64,000 nt of DNA, taken from positions 77,722,330 through 77,786,329 of the forward strand of contig OZ018323.1 of NCBI GenBank assembly GCA_963969495.1, written 5' to 3'. Position 1 is the stretch's first letter, and every line of letters starts with the position of its first letter. Source of the DNA: Ceratothoa steindachneri. Its lineage: Eukaryota; Arthropoda; Malacostraca; Isopoda; Cymothoidae. The notes under the pieces were generated by a model. It did not search any database. It was given only the letters and a program-made list of their open reading frames with translations, and was not told where the DNA came from. Shown piece after piece: positions 1 through 10,400 of this stretch. The translations under genes were made by a program, and so were the position numbers.

Positions 1-1074
1 GAGGCGAATTTCCTTTATTCGCTCCACTGATGCCAGTATGTTGGCCAAAAGCCACATGTTCCTTTAGCTAGATTAATTGGTAGATTTGAAAGTCACCCGT
101 TTCTCGGACTGATGCCCTCTAAGGAATGCGGCGATCACTTTTGCCAGGCGGCCATTATTGTTGCTCTTCCGACAATCAATGACTCGCCTGTGCAGATAAC
201 ACCGCACTCTACTAAGAATTAGGTGAAAGGGGGTGGTTTATGGGACTGAACTCGTGGAATGCCCCTTGCCGAGCAAGGGTCAAACTAGGTCGAACGTGTG
301 ATAAGAAAACAGCGGTGGAGTAATCTCTAGACTCATCACTACAGTTTTCGCCAAGTTCGATCATGAATGGCTTCCAGAGTCGGTGCCTACCGATTGGTAT
401 CGCTTCCGCATCAAGACATTCGTGCTACTCTCGTGAATGTGTAACCATTGCCACTGCTTCGTCGAAATAAATCTAACCTTCAGATGTTCCAAGTCGCGTT
501 AGCCCGTAATTTGCCCAAAATGTTGAAAGGCATTGTATGATTTTTCCGTATTATGCAATGATAATTGCATGAAATTTGGCAAGCCGTTCCCTGCTTCCTC
601 CAAGCAATGTAGCTCCTATCTTTTCGAAAAATGGTCCTCCCCTTTCAGGCAGCGAATCGATTAGTTCAAAGAGGACAAGGCATTTTTCCAATTGCGCACT
701 GCAACCTGGGACTTCATTAAGTTATGAAGACTTCCGCGCCCATTCGTAATCCTTCTGCTGGTGCCACTCCCCAGCGCGCTCCCCTGGTTGAGTTGGCGGC
801 GCCGCGGCCTCACGCCACGCCTCGGCTAAAACCAGGTTCTCGCCCCCTTCTCCCGCGACAGTTTCCCATAAGGCGAAACTCCTGCACGCCTCAACCGAAT
901 GCGACTCGCAGACCCTCGAAAGGAAGAAAGCACCAAGGAAGCCTAGAATCCCTCGCTCCTACCCAAACCCAAAGCGTGCGACTCGGAGACGCGGAACCCT
1001 TCAAAAGAAACATCCCCGTCTGTGGAGCCACCAGACCCACCAAAGTTTATCAGCGGGCGAAGGGAAAGACTCGC
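1..1074 (+). pseudogene. Family A ORF1 remnant (RNA-binding nucleocapsid-like protein)
   Basis: This corresponds to the ORF1 of copy A2 from its N-terminal third to its end. ORF1 proteins of this group bind retrotransposon RNA through an RRM-like fold and CCHC zinc knuckles. Here the knuckle region (about 420-620) is broken by stops and indels and no intact CX2CX4HX4C remains. Only the proline- and serine-rich tail from 724 is open. The open frame that begins at 724 reads past the lost ORF1 stop into the start of ORF2 (methionine codon at 1075) and ends at 1302, giving an accidental 192-residue fusion. No function is expected. Confidence 0.75.
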
Positions 1075-2275
1075 ATGGCGAGCCCTGCCTCCCCCAATAT
1101 GTCTTTTTACAGCCAACATTTCCTGGAGTTCTCCATCATGGAAGTGTATGATCATTCCGGTGAGGGTTTTTACTTCGAAGAGGGCCCACTTATCTCTGAG
1201 CTAGGCCTGGAGGGCATATTCCTTCAATGCAATTGCCGCAGACTCCTGGGCAAACTGGGAGGAGCGGAGGAGGCTCGTCTCCTTTCGTTTTTCCTTAGCT
1301 AGTTTTTACAGGAGACCATGCTGGGCGCGTACCCTCTGCCCGCCCTTCCGGAGTATAAGGGTTTTGCGATCCCACCACCACGGGGTGTCGGGGCTGGGCA
1401 GAAGGATGGGACATTTACACACCCGGCACGATCTCTCTCTTCTTCTTTTATCTTTAGATATCTCCTTTCAGGCTGTAGCAGTGCAGCTGCACCTGAATAG
1501 GAGGTATACTGTTATTTCTGCGTACATTCCACCGTCAGCCGACTTCTACGTGAGAGAATTTTGCCACGTCGTGGCACTGTTTCCGATACTTTTTCTCCCC
1601 CTCCGGGATTTGAACGCTCTCCCCCCTCCATCTGGGGGGGGGGGGGCAGGATCAATCCCAGCGATATCTCTTTGCCAACTTAATCGAATAGTTGGAAATA
1701 GGTGCCCTGAATGTGGATTATGTTTTCGTATCCACTGCCCGAGAACCGTTTAATTTTCTTCTCTTGCTCTGTCCCTCTCCTTCCACTTTGCCATTAAAAT
1801 ATTTTCCAAGCCGATGCTGCATGAGAAACGACTTCGGTGGTTCTGAGAGCGACCACGGTGGTCTGCATTTCAGGAAATGACTGATTTCTCTGTCCAGGGG
1901 AGGAGTTTAAAATGAGTGATGAGGCCGTCGAGTTCTCCTGTAATCTCATAACCGTGTGCTCAACTATTATTTATAGAATTTCTGCCCGTTTTGCACACCC
2001 TCCGCTTCCTTGGTGATCGATCGACCTAGTGTGAAATTGCCCTCAGAATTTATATCCCTACATGTGCTTTGAACGCCGCCCGAACGTTTTCACCATAGGT
2101 GAATTTCGTCAAGCTATGCTTATTTTCCAGTATGTTTTGAAGCAAGCCAGCCGCTCTTCTTGGCGAGCATACGTGTTTTCACATTTATGGAAACCTACTT
2201 ACAAAGGTGTGGACGTGTCAAATGGATTCGGGGCAAGTTTTCGCACGACCCCTCCCTCGTTCTCAGGGTGAGGAA
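1075..2275 (+). pseudogene. Family A ORF2 remnant: APE endonuclease part
   Basis: It starts at the same context as ORF2 of A2 (MASP at 1075 versus MASP at 19664). The APE-type endonuclease nicks target DNA to prime reverse transcription. Recognisable pieces are the N-terminal segment GIFLQCNCRRL (about 1215-1245), the VISAYIPPSADF-like segment near 1515-1545 and a PILFLPLRDLNAL segment near 1585-1620 matching the family's LLLGDLNGRHPL motif. The frame shifts several times and a poly(G) run interrupts the motif near 1636. The RT domain that should follow 2275 is absent, so this copy cannot encode an active ORF2 product. Confidence 0.75.
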
Positions 2276-2358
2276 CAGAGAAACGGTGGGCGACCACACC
2301 AGCGCTTCGCTCTTCCTCACATCGACTACATGTCACGAATCAGGGCAGCCCTCTAAGC

Positions 2359-2841
2359 CAGGGTTGGCAAAACCCCCCAAATTTTGAAAAAGCCCAATAA
2401 AACCCAGGTTTTATTCTGGGTTTTTCAAAAAACACAAATGCTACAAGCATTAGAATAACATAGAAAAAGAATAGCTATCTCTATATTTATATAATATTAA
2501 TAATTACTTAGTTTAATAATTATATTATAGTAAGAATCACAGTTTCAGATCACTGATCAAGAATTTGGGGTACCCATATCCCATGATAGCCATAACCTGT
2601 AGAAGGAGATATGAATTATTATGAGTCAGTATCAAAGAAATAACCTTAATTTCATACATATTTGCTGAAATTACAAACATAAATATGAATTTTGAATAAA
2701 ATAATGATAAGTAGCATTTATTTCTTGAAAAGAAATGTAATTTTGAAAAAAAACAACAAACCCGGGTTTTTTCAAATTTCACTTGAAAAAGCCCCCAAAA
2801 CCCCTGGAATAAAACCCGGGTTTCTTTATTTGCCCACTCTG
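2359..2841. mobile_element. hAT-type MITE with 8-bp target duplication (copy 1)
   Basis: Non-coding element of 483 bp. The left end CAGGGTTGGCAAA and the right end TTTGCCCACTCTG form imperfect terminal inverted repeats. Flanking 8-mers CTCTAAGC (2351-2358) and CTCTAGGC (2842-2849) match at 7 of 8 positions, the duplication length typical of hAT transposons. Near both ends the sequence repeats a theme of AAACCCGGGTTTT. A close relative lies at 44498-44953. It inserted into the C-terminal coding part of A1, because retrotransposon similarity resumes right after it. No transposase is present, so it depended on an autonomous hAT element elsewhere. Confidence 0.85.
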
Positions 2842-3372
2842 CTCTAGGCTTCATTGACAAAGAAGAAGGGAGACGGCCGAGAGAGACAAAGTTGCGTGCC
2901 ATTGTGCCGCGACTGTTCCCACTAATCCACTCACCAATGTCGCGACGGCTCTGGTCGCTTTCTGCACCGCCTTTTGATGGAGCACTCGCCTGCACTTTAT
3001 TGCGACGACTCCGTTGTCCCCCACACTGTTCGGCACATTCTTGTTGAATGTTCCAGTCTGGGTGATCTTCGCTCACGTTACCTATAGTCACTACCGCTTG
3101 TCTCTTGTACTCGGGATAGGTTCGTATACAGTTTTGTGGACTCTAACTTTTGAGAGAAGGTTGGCCGCGTCCATTTTATTTGACTCTTTGTTGCAGGTCG
3201 CATGTACCGGCGCCGGGGAAAGGCGCAGGAACATGCGCCTTCATTCTTGTTTTGTTTTTTTGTGTATATGTTATTTTCAATCTAACTTAGTAGTAGGCTA
3301 TAAGATGATTACGGCAACTTTTGTCCTAGTAGGCAGTGGCCAGATGCCTTCTACATATAAATCTTTAAAAGG
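2842..3372 (+). pseudogene. Family A ORF2 C-terminal zinc-finger remnant and 3' UTR
   Basis: Sequence after the MITE matches A6 from about 50395: the segment encoding KLRAIAPRLFPW and then the region of the CX2C...HILVEC zinc finger (VRHILVEC in A6; here FGTFLLNVPVW in a shifted frame at 3020-3060). It continues through the family 3' UTR to the decayed tail near 3341-3372. Frames are broken throughout. Confidence 0.75.
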
Positions 3373-3499
3373 GGAATATAACCCTAAAGTCGAGAGGAAT
3401 ATTGTAGAGCAGTAATAAGTTTTTTTTTCAGTATTTTCACTTGAGTATATTCTAAATGTACCTGAGGGAACCTTTATCTTCAAAGTAATGAGGACGAGA

Positions 3500-4353
3500 T
3501 ACGAGTGGCGGTCCGTAAGTTTTGCAATTCGGATATAAGGAAACGAGATATGAAGAAAAGTGTTTTATTATTTTTCAATATAACTACCCTCGACTTCAAT
3601 GCACTTGCGTCACTTGTCCCTGAGACTTCGAATTCTCTACAACTAGAAATCTCCCGACTGCTGTTCAATCCACTCCTGGACGGCGAGCTGGACATCTTCA
3701 TCGTCCCCAAACCGGCGTCCACGCAGTGCAGCCTTGAGCTGGCGGAATAAAAAGTAGTCGCTAGGGACCAGATCTGGACTGTAAGGGGGATGGTTGAGCT
3801 CCTCGAATCTGCCCTCGCGCAGGGCAGCTTGTGCAACTCTGGCCTTGTGGACTTTGACGACGTTGAAGTCGATCATGGGGCGTGAAGTTTCTAGGGACTC
3901 AACAGGCAGAGACCTTGGTCATGGCCAAATTGTCGTGATATTCCAAGTTGTCGCTCGATTTCTTCGACCTTCACTCGTCGATTTTCGAGGATCATCCTCT
4001 CTATACGGGCCATATTGTCCTCGTTGGTCACGACCATGGCAGAACTCCCTATTCTTGCGAGCAATGATTGCATAGGAAGGGACGGTGTCGGTGTACACTG
4101 CATGGATCTCTTTTGCATTCTAGCCTTCCTTGGTCAAAAATTTGATCACTGCGCGGTGCTCAACCTTCTCCATTGTTGAAAAATTTGTGACTGACGATCT
4201 GCGATCAGCTACTGCTTCTTAAATAGACGAGGCAGGAGCGTGCGGCTGCAGGTCCTGACTTATCATAACTTGTCCTAACACTCCCACAAACAGCCATCCC
4301 CCTTCCTCTGTTTTGCCCTACCGATTCGCAAAACTTATTGACCGCCCCTCGTA
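3500..4353 (-). mobile_element. mariner element, internally deleted (copy 1)
   Basis: A TA dinucleotide flanks both ends (3500-3501 and 4352-4353). The termini are inverted repeats of about 30 bp: CGAGTGGCGGTCCGTAAGTT on the left, and on the right the complement of CGAGGGGCGGTCAATAAGTT. At about 850 bp it is shorter than the usual 1.3 kb of mariner elements. The same family is found at 35443-36379, where the orientation is opposite. Confidence 0.9.
3555..4173 (-). pseudogene. mariner transposase remnant
   Basis: The start codon is at 4173, in the same context as in the 35.4-kb copy (MEKVEHRAVIKYL). Visible parts are the helix-turn-helix segment with TNEDNMARIERMI and VEEIERQLGIS, then an internal deletion, then VHKARVAQAALREG, the signature HPPYSPDLVPSDYFLF and AVQEWIEQQSGDF. 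Mariner transposases use a DD34D triad. The PSD aspartate is present, but the segment that would carry the first catalytic aspartate (TGDETW in the other copy) and the second one is deleted, so this protein cannot cut DNA. The transposase would cut and paste its own element at TA sites. Confidence 0.88.
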
Positions 4354-4389
4354 TTGTGATACTTTAATTACACAAAAGAGATTGTCTCA

Positions 4390-5770
4390 AAAGAAATATA
4401 TGGAATTTAGGATTTTGAATGAATGTAAAGATGTGTTGAATGAACCCCTTGCATGCTAATTTAGAAAATCGTTAGAGAGTAGCATTTGTCAATTACCGGC
4501 CAACGAGTTCACATTAGTGTTTGGAAAAATGATGGAATCTTTGATAGCAAAATCTTTTAGTGATCATTAAAATAAACATAAGTTTTTGAATAATTTATTG
4601 GCCTTTTATAGAAAGGTTTACGATGCTGCCGAGAGAGATGAGAATTATAATAATGTTTATTTGGATTTTAGTAAGGCTTTCGACGGGATGCCACCTTTAA
4701 GAGTTTTGAATACGGTTAAATCGCATGGGATCGATTGAAGTATTTTTAGGCGGATTCAGTCATGGCTTAGTGACAAACAGCAAAGGGTTAGTATAAATGG
4801 TATTAAATCTGAGTGGAGGAATGTTACCAGTGGGGTTCTTCAGGGGTCGATGTTGTTCCTAATTTATATTAATAATCTTGACTTATACTAATGATCTTAA
4901 CGGGTATAAGAAACGACCTTAGCAAATTTGCCTGTGATACTAAGTTAAGTAGGATTATAAGGTCTGACTCTGATGCTGAGGTATTACAAAATGAATTAAC
5001 CATACTATCTCAATGAGCAGAGAAATGGTAAATGGAATTTAAGATAAGTAAATGTAGTGTACTTAGTATAGGTAGGTGTAATCCACTCAATAATTAATAG
5101 GTAAATGAGAGAGATTTAAGGTCAGAATGCGAAAAATACTTTTCCTGGTAAGTTCAGACCTCCGTCATAGAAACTAGTGCATAAAGTGCTAGGAATATAA
5201 CTAATAGGGTATTGGTGTTTATTGGGAGGAGTGCAAGTAATAAGAGTACTGATGTCATTCTGCAACTGTACCTGGCATTAATTAAGCCTCATCATGATTA
5301 TGCAGTGCAATTTTGGTCACCATATTTCGATGGATATTGCTTTGCATGAGTCTGTGCAAAGAAGGATGATTCAAGAGTTGAGGATCTTATCTTATGGTGA
5401 AAGGCTTAAGAGACTAAATCTTGATATATTAGAAAGGAGAGTCCCACGGGACTTGATTGAAGTCTTCAAGTGGGTAAAAGGTTATAATAAGGGGAAAATA
5501 GGTAAGGTTCTTATTTTTAATGAACAGGATAGGACACGTAACAATGGGTTTAAACTGGACAAGTTAAGGTTTAGGAAAGAGATTGGTAGAAATTGGTTTA
5601 CAAGTCGAGTGGTAGATGAATGGATTAGGCTCTCCCCAGCGGAGTTTTAAGACTAGATGGGATAGATTCATGGATGAGGCGGCTAGGTGGGACTGAACTG
5701 GGTGAGGGGAACAAGAGCTGTAGTCTCGAACGCCTAAATGGCTACCTGCCATGTTCCGAAAAAGAAATTG
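4390..5770 (+). pseudogene. CR1-clade LINE remnant (RT and C-terminal domain)
   Basis: Conceptual translation in shifting frames gives classic CR1 reverse transcriptase landmarks: YLDFSKAFDGMP (about 4658-4693; the invariant DFSKAFD block carrying the first RT aspartate), IQSWLSDKQQRVSING (about 4755-4800) and a TSGVLQGSMLFLIYINNLD block. The YADD-type motif region is decayed. The best-preserved part is the open frame at 5294-5650, with SVQRRMIQELR, ERLKRLNLDILERR, DLIEVFKW and NNGFKLDK, the usual CR1 C-terminal end. The element is 5'-truncated, which is normal for CR1. Its 3' border near 5770 is a guess. The product would be an endonuclease-reverse transcriptase; this copy is dead. Confidence 0.85.
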
Positions 5771-6976
5771 AATAAACTCTCTGCTTTGCAATGGCCATCT
5801 TTTCTCGTGATGGCCATGAACGAAACCCCCCCTCTTACAACGGCCATCTTTACTCTTTCTTGTCATCAACTTACCCCCTCTTTCTACGGTGATCTGTTAA
5901 GTTAATGGTCTCTGTAAACGATTGCTATAGTTTTTTTGGTTAAAAATACTAAAAATAACCGAAAAGTACCAACATACTCCCAAACAAACCATATTTAAAA
6001 TAATACTAAACCCTATACCATAGCTTTTGAAAATATAAAAATAATAAACAATATCTAGATTAAAAACTGGCTTCTTAAAGATATATGGAAAGTCCATGAT
6101 GCAATTTTCCCTTTATTCATTTTCCTCTGTATGAATACGAGGTATAAAGTTCTATCTTTTTGTTAGCCATACAAAGAAACATTTGTATTTCAAGATATTT
6201 GGTATATTCAGACAAATTAATATATTTCCTAATTTTTCATAATATTTTCCGTTCTCGTATAATTAACTTCAAGTTATAGCTTGAGCATAAAATTATTAAT
6301 TTCTTCTGAAAATGTTGCAGAGTTCTATAAAGGGAATAGTCTTTACGGAAGAAATAGGGCCTGCGTGTAAAGAAGATAACTTAAAGTACATTTGAATAAT
6401 AGCGATTTTCTGCCATGGTTTTTAAGATTGGATGTCGGTGAACAATAATTTTGAAAAGAAAATAACGGACTAAAATTGACTTGAACGTCTGATAAAATGG
6501 GGAAAATTATACCCTACCAAATAAAAGTAATGGTTAATCAAAGTCAAGGGTCATTTTTTAAAAAAAAAGCTTAGCCCCCCACCCCTCCCTCCCGCCCTTC
6601 ATCCAGTTTGAACCTTTGAAGATATTTCATGGTCGTTTATTTCTCAGCGTCATTATTGGCCGTAATATTTTTGTTCGTTAGGCCGAGTGTAACTGGCAAT
6701 TTCCTAAGCAAACATTGGAACCAAACCCATAATTAAAATGTAGGGAGAAGCTTTACCTGGAAGAAGGAGAATGCAATTTTAAAGGCTGTTATTAATTTCA
6801 GGAGTCAATCGTCAGGTAGATGTTGTTTTTTTTCCAATTCAGTTATAATTTATTATGGTTTTTGATTTATTTCAGATTGACCTTTGATCTCTTTTTCTTC
6901 AGCACTTATTCAGAAGTAAATAATTCATTCGAACTACCAAAATACTATGTGATCAAGGGAAATGGAACCATTAAGA
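5771..6976. other. No gene seen (AT-rich DNA)
   Basis: Read on both strands, this stretch holds short AT-rich runs, a purine/C-rich patch near 6565-6600 and no recognisable protein or repeat boundary. The open frames here have low-complexity hydrophobic translations typical of AT-rich noise. Confidence 0.6.
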
Positions 6977-7475
6977 CAATGGTTCTCAAATTTGGTTGCC
7001 CCATGCCCCCCTTTCACCATATTTCGGAATGTCGTTCCTCCTTTCCAAGATTGTTTGCCTCAAAAGGTGTATTCCAAATAATACTAAAAATCCTTTATTT
7101 TTTGTTCTTATTAGTACATATACATTTATATGGATTATTTTTATAGAGGAGTTTTACACATTTAATAGCAATTGAAAATGTTGATGGATTTTAAAACTTG
7201 AATAACAGTAAATGTTTTTTTATATATATTCATAATTAATTACCTAACAGACCAAACTGAACCATACTGCAATAAACAAAAAAATAAAGAGAATGCCGCC
7301 AGGGTATCGTAATTCAATAAACAAAAAATAGAATGCCAATAGGCCTTGTTTTAATAGGCAATACAAATATCAATATTCCACCAGTTAATCTGCCAACCTG
7401 TGATCCCAATTCCTCCCTTGGAACCCTGAAATTTTCCCCTGGGGGGAACCCCCCCCCCCCGGTTGAGAACCCCTG
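6977..7475. mobile_element. hAT-like MITE with 8-bp target duplication (different family)
   Basis: The left end CAATGGTTCTCAAA and the right end GGTTGAGAACCCCTG are inverted repeats of the CAGTGGTTCTCAACC type common in hAT elements. The flanking 8-mers CATTAAGA (6969-6976) and CCTTAAGA (7476-7483) match at 7 of 8 positions. The 499-bp interior is AT-rich with a C-run next to the right terminus and no coding capacity. It shares no terminal sequence with the MITE at 2359. Confidence 0.8.
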
Positions 7476-7559
7476 CCTTAAGAAAAACTCAATATATTCT
7501 TAATATTTAGGACTATAGGTATCATTCGAAAGAGTAGATTTACAAATTTACTAAGAACA

Positions 7560-7890
7560 AGAGGAGCTTCTTCGCCACTCTTTATTTGCTCTTCGCGTGC
7601 AGACCTTCGGTCTGTGGCTTACAGCCTATCCTGCTCTGCCAACAGGGTTTTAGTCTGAAGCTACCTAGCCACTGTAGGGGTGGGGTAGGGGGATGGTCGA
7701 GCCAGCCCACTCAGGGCCAGTCTCAAGCCCAGATAAATAGGGAGGGATGAAGTGAAGAAGGGCATCCGATCCGTCCATAAAGTCTCTGCCAAAACCTTAA
7801 TGGACGAGTACTTTACCAAATTGGAAACGACTCATCAAGAACGGCGACCCCGGCTAGGAAAAGCCGAGAAGAAGTACACACTGGGGGAAA
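7560..7890 (+). repeat. Dispersed repeat resembling an RTE-type LINE end or SINE body
   Basis: The segment contains GAAGGGCATCCGATCCGTCC followed by TGCCAAAACC and, further on, GGCGACCCCGGCTAGG with GCCGAGAAGAAG. From memory of repeat families, these phrases resemble the conserved 3' region of RTE-type LINEs and the SINEs that use them. No second copy is present in the window to define its borders, so the assignment rests only on resemblance. Confidence 0.45.
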
Positions 7891-8680
7891 ACCAAGTAAA
7901 CGCCCATTAACACATACAAGAAAATCACAAGACCAGTACTAGTATACGCCAACACGATCTGGTCCCCAATCATTTCAGAAACCAACACCAAAACCTACAG
8001 ACAATACAAAACACAGCCCCCGGCACTGCTACAGGATGCACTCTTGATACAAACACCCATCATCTACACGACGAGACGAACATCCTACCAATCAAAAATC
8101 ACCTAAAACTACACGCATCACAACTCGGCAGAAAACGCAACATCCAAATCATCCCCTCCAGCACATCGCCGGACAAACCTCCCAATCACCGACACAAAAA
8201 AACCAGACCATTTTCGATAACAACAACAACTACACCACCAACTTAGACACATACCCTAACACAACAACAGAAGACCCCATCAAGCAAAACATAAAAACAA
8301 TCCACTCTCAGATCACACAACAATACTTGAAACGCATAACTCACAACAAAATATTAAGTGCACCACCTCCAATCATACACAACTCAGAACAAACAATCAC
8401 AAAGCAGATCAGAAGAACCCTAGCACAGATACGAACAAACAAATCACCACTCCTGACATCATACATGCACAAAATATCTCCCACCACCCATACAACATCA
8501 AACTGCCCCAAATGCATAACACAGATAGACGACACCACACATCTCTTCAACTGCCCACAGAACACACAGACCTGGGCCCGATAGATCTCTGGGAGAGACC
8601 CCGGGAGGCGGCGGGTCTGCTCCTGCGATGTTCCGGGGAGCTGGGGGTGGGGCCTGGAATAGAGTGAGGGTCCCCGACCT
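7890..8680 (+). pseudogene. LINE ORF2 C-terminal remnant, clade not assigned
   Basis: The composition changes abruptly to A/C-rich. Conceptual translation gives a reverse-transcriptase thumb and tail: TRPVLVYANTIWSPI (about 7932-7975), LPIKNHLKLHASQLGR (about 8085-8135), an open frame at 8327-8584 with QITQQYLKRI upstream, and CPKCITQIDDTTHLFNCP (about 8503-8560), a CX2C...HLFXC zinc-finger-like end, then DLWERPREAAGLL. The Jockey/Ingi-like supergroup ends this way. Frameshifts separate the first two parts. The element is 5'-truncated next to the preceding repeat; whether the two are one element cannot be told from one copy. Confidence 0.65.
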
Positions 8681-8819
8681 ACCACCAAGTACCCATCTCC
8701 TAAAAATTTATTACTCTTGGTCTATCTTTTTAGTCGCGTGCGAGTCTAGTTGCAGGCTATTTATACTCTACATCTCACTATGTCGGTCAGTCCCCGGTTT
8801 TTCTTCTTATTGTTTTTGT

Positions 8820-9070
8820 CATAACATTGTAAGTATTGGGTCGATTGTAACAAAATTTAAAATACTTTGTTGTTTTATATTCTCTTTCGAATGATATAAT
8901 TGCCAATGTCCTCCCAAGGTTAGCCGGGGAATTATTTAGTTTGAGCAATAACATAACTATTGTGCCAATTCTAACGAAATTTGAAACCCTTATGTTGTTT
9001 TACATTCTCCTTCGAATGATGTAATTGCCAAGGCCCTCCCAAGGTTAGTCCAGGAATTATTAAAAGTTTT
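8820..9070. repeat. Tandem duplication, period about 125 bp, two units
   Basis: The segment around CGAATGATATAATTGCCAA (8888) is repeated around CGAATGATGTAATTGCCAA (9013), each followed by TCCCAAGGTTAG and AGGAATTATT or GGGGAATTATT. The upstream parts align as well (AACAAAATTTAAAA versus AACGAAATTTGAAA). The copies are diverged, so it is an old duplication. Confidence 0.75.
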
Positions 9071-10200
9071 GAAGGTCGTAAGGTCATAAATCAGAACAAG
9101 TGAGAGCACGCGAATTTTTGGCCAGCAGACCTTGTTTCACTTCTTTCTCTGTATCTTGTCCCGCTCATCTCGTAGGGTCGAAGTGCAAAGCTATTTTAGT
9201 AATAACACCGATAAAACCTTCGAATATACGAAAAAAACGCCTAAATTTTAATAAACTTTCTGAAATTCATCATTTGTACCTAATTCTTTTTCTTTTAAAA
9301 AAATCCAAAACATTCGATAATCATTTATTTTTTCTAAACTTCACCATTTTGTTTTTTTAAATCCAAGGTTAAAATATACTCTTACAACAAACTAATATCA
9401 AAACTTTTGTCCATAACTATATCCATATCCCGAAATTTGCTCCTGGTCATTATGTACATATAAACCGTTTTTTGGGAATGAAAAAAAAAATCAGAAAAAT
9501 TCCAGTTAAAATATAGTCCAATGGATGTTTATTATTTAAAAAAAAAAACGATGACGTTTAAATTATTGCTCACTTATAACGTAAACCTGATCCACGCTCC
9601 ATAAGTTATCTTGAAGGCCTAGTCCATTAGTCCTAGGCCATTAAGTACGGCCTTTTGACTGAATTCAAAGTTTGCAGATCAAATCATTCTATTAATTTCT
9701 TACAAATAGTACTTGCAATAACTAAAAGGGCAAACTTCATAGTAATTAGTTATATACAAAATAATATGCAAATTGCATATATTATATATATTTTATGGAT
9801 GCGTCGCACAGCTACTTAATGCAGCCTTCAACAGAAGAAAATTGCGCCACTCCTGGCCTAATCTACGCGTCTTTTAACTACAAATTTCATCAAACATTTT
9901 TATATCATTTTTGTTTATTTTAAAGGGCGCTTCTGCGCGAGTCTTGTAACTCGAAACACTCTTCTTTCGGATAATATATAAGATTTTATAAAAGAACTTT
10001 TAGAGTTTCAGGGTTTTCTTTTGGGTCCCAGGCCCCCGGAGCATCCTATAGAATTTTCGAAAATATTTGAAAAAAAATATGGCAATTGTTCTTAAAGAGG
10101 TTTGTATTTAAAGGTAGTGTTACTTTTATCCTCTTCAGTTTGGGTAAGGGATTGGGAAGACTATGGTATGTAACCTGAATCGACTTAATGGTTTGTTATT
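9071..10200. other. No gene seen
   Basis: AT-rich sequence. One short phrase near 9337, CTTCACCATTTTGTTTTTTTA, also occurs in the foldback arm at 16.9 kb, which suggests a tiny fragment of that repeat. Nothing else is recognised. Confidence 0.55.
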
Positions 10201-10204
10201 TGTT

Positions 10205-10400
10205 TATGGTACGGGTTTTACCACGGTATGGCACTTATTTTTCTCACTGGGGACTTACAGTTTAACGTGGGATACGATCCAGCAGCCATTTTATACGTCT
10301 CAAAGTTGAGTCGAAGTGGGACCTTCACCCAACGACTAACTACACCCGGGTTTTGTTTTTTACTCGACTTGGCAGTCGTATCCCAAGTTTGGTTTGGACT
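10205..10400. repeat. Dispersed repeat shared with 14165-14290
   Basis: The run TTATTTTTCTCACTGGGGAC followed by TACAGTTTAACGTGGG and later ACACCCGGGTTTTG parallels 14170-14285 (TTATTTATCAGTGGGACTGG, TACAGTTTGCCGTGGG, ACATTCCCGGTTTGG). On the complementary strand the 14-kb copy contains GGTTCGAAACC, a good RNA polymerase III B box. A tRNA-derived SINE is therefore possible but not proven. Confidence 0.5.

Larger units (their letters stand above)
1..3372 (+). mobile_element. I-like LINE family A, copy A1 (broken, starts outside window)
   Basis: Degenerate copy of the non-LTR retrotransposon that recurs at 17.4-23.1 kb. Position 1 corresponds to about 18461 of copy A2, inside ORF1, so the element extends left of the window. 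Colinear similarity runs through the ORF1 tail, the endonuclease start near 1075 and the endonuclease core to about 2275. It then jumps directly to the end of RNase H and the C-terminal zinc-finger region (equivalent to about 22825 in A2), so the RT domain is deleted. A hAT-type MITE splits the last part at 2359-2841. The 3' end is recognised by a decayed version of the family tail (GGCAGTGGCCAGATG near 3341), comparable with GGCAGTCGCCAGATAG in A6. The exact end is uncertain by tens of bases. Confidence 0.85.

Noticed and set aside
2537..3091. 184-residue minus-strand frame
   Set aside because: It crosses the MITE boundary into LINE A1 and is antisense to the LINE, so it cannot be one ancient gene.
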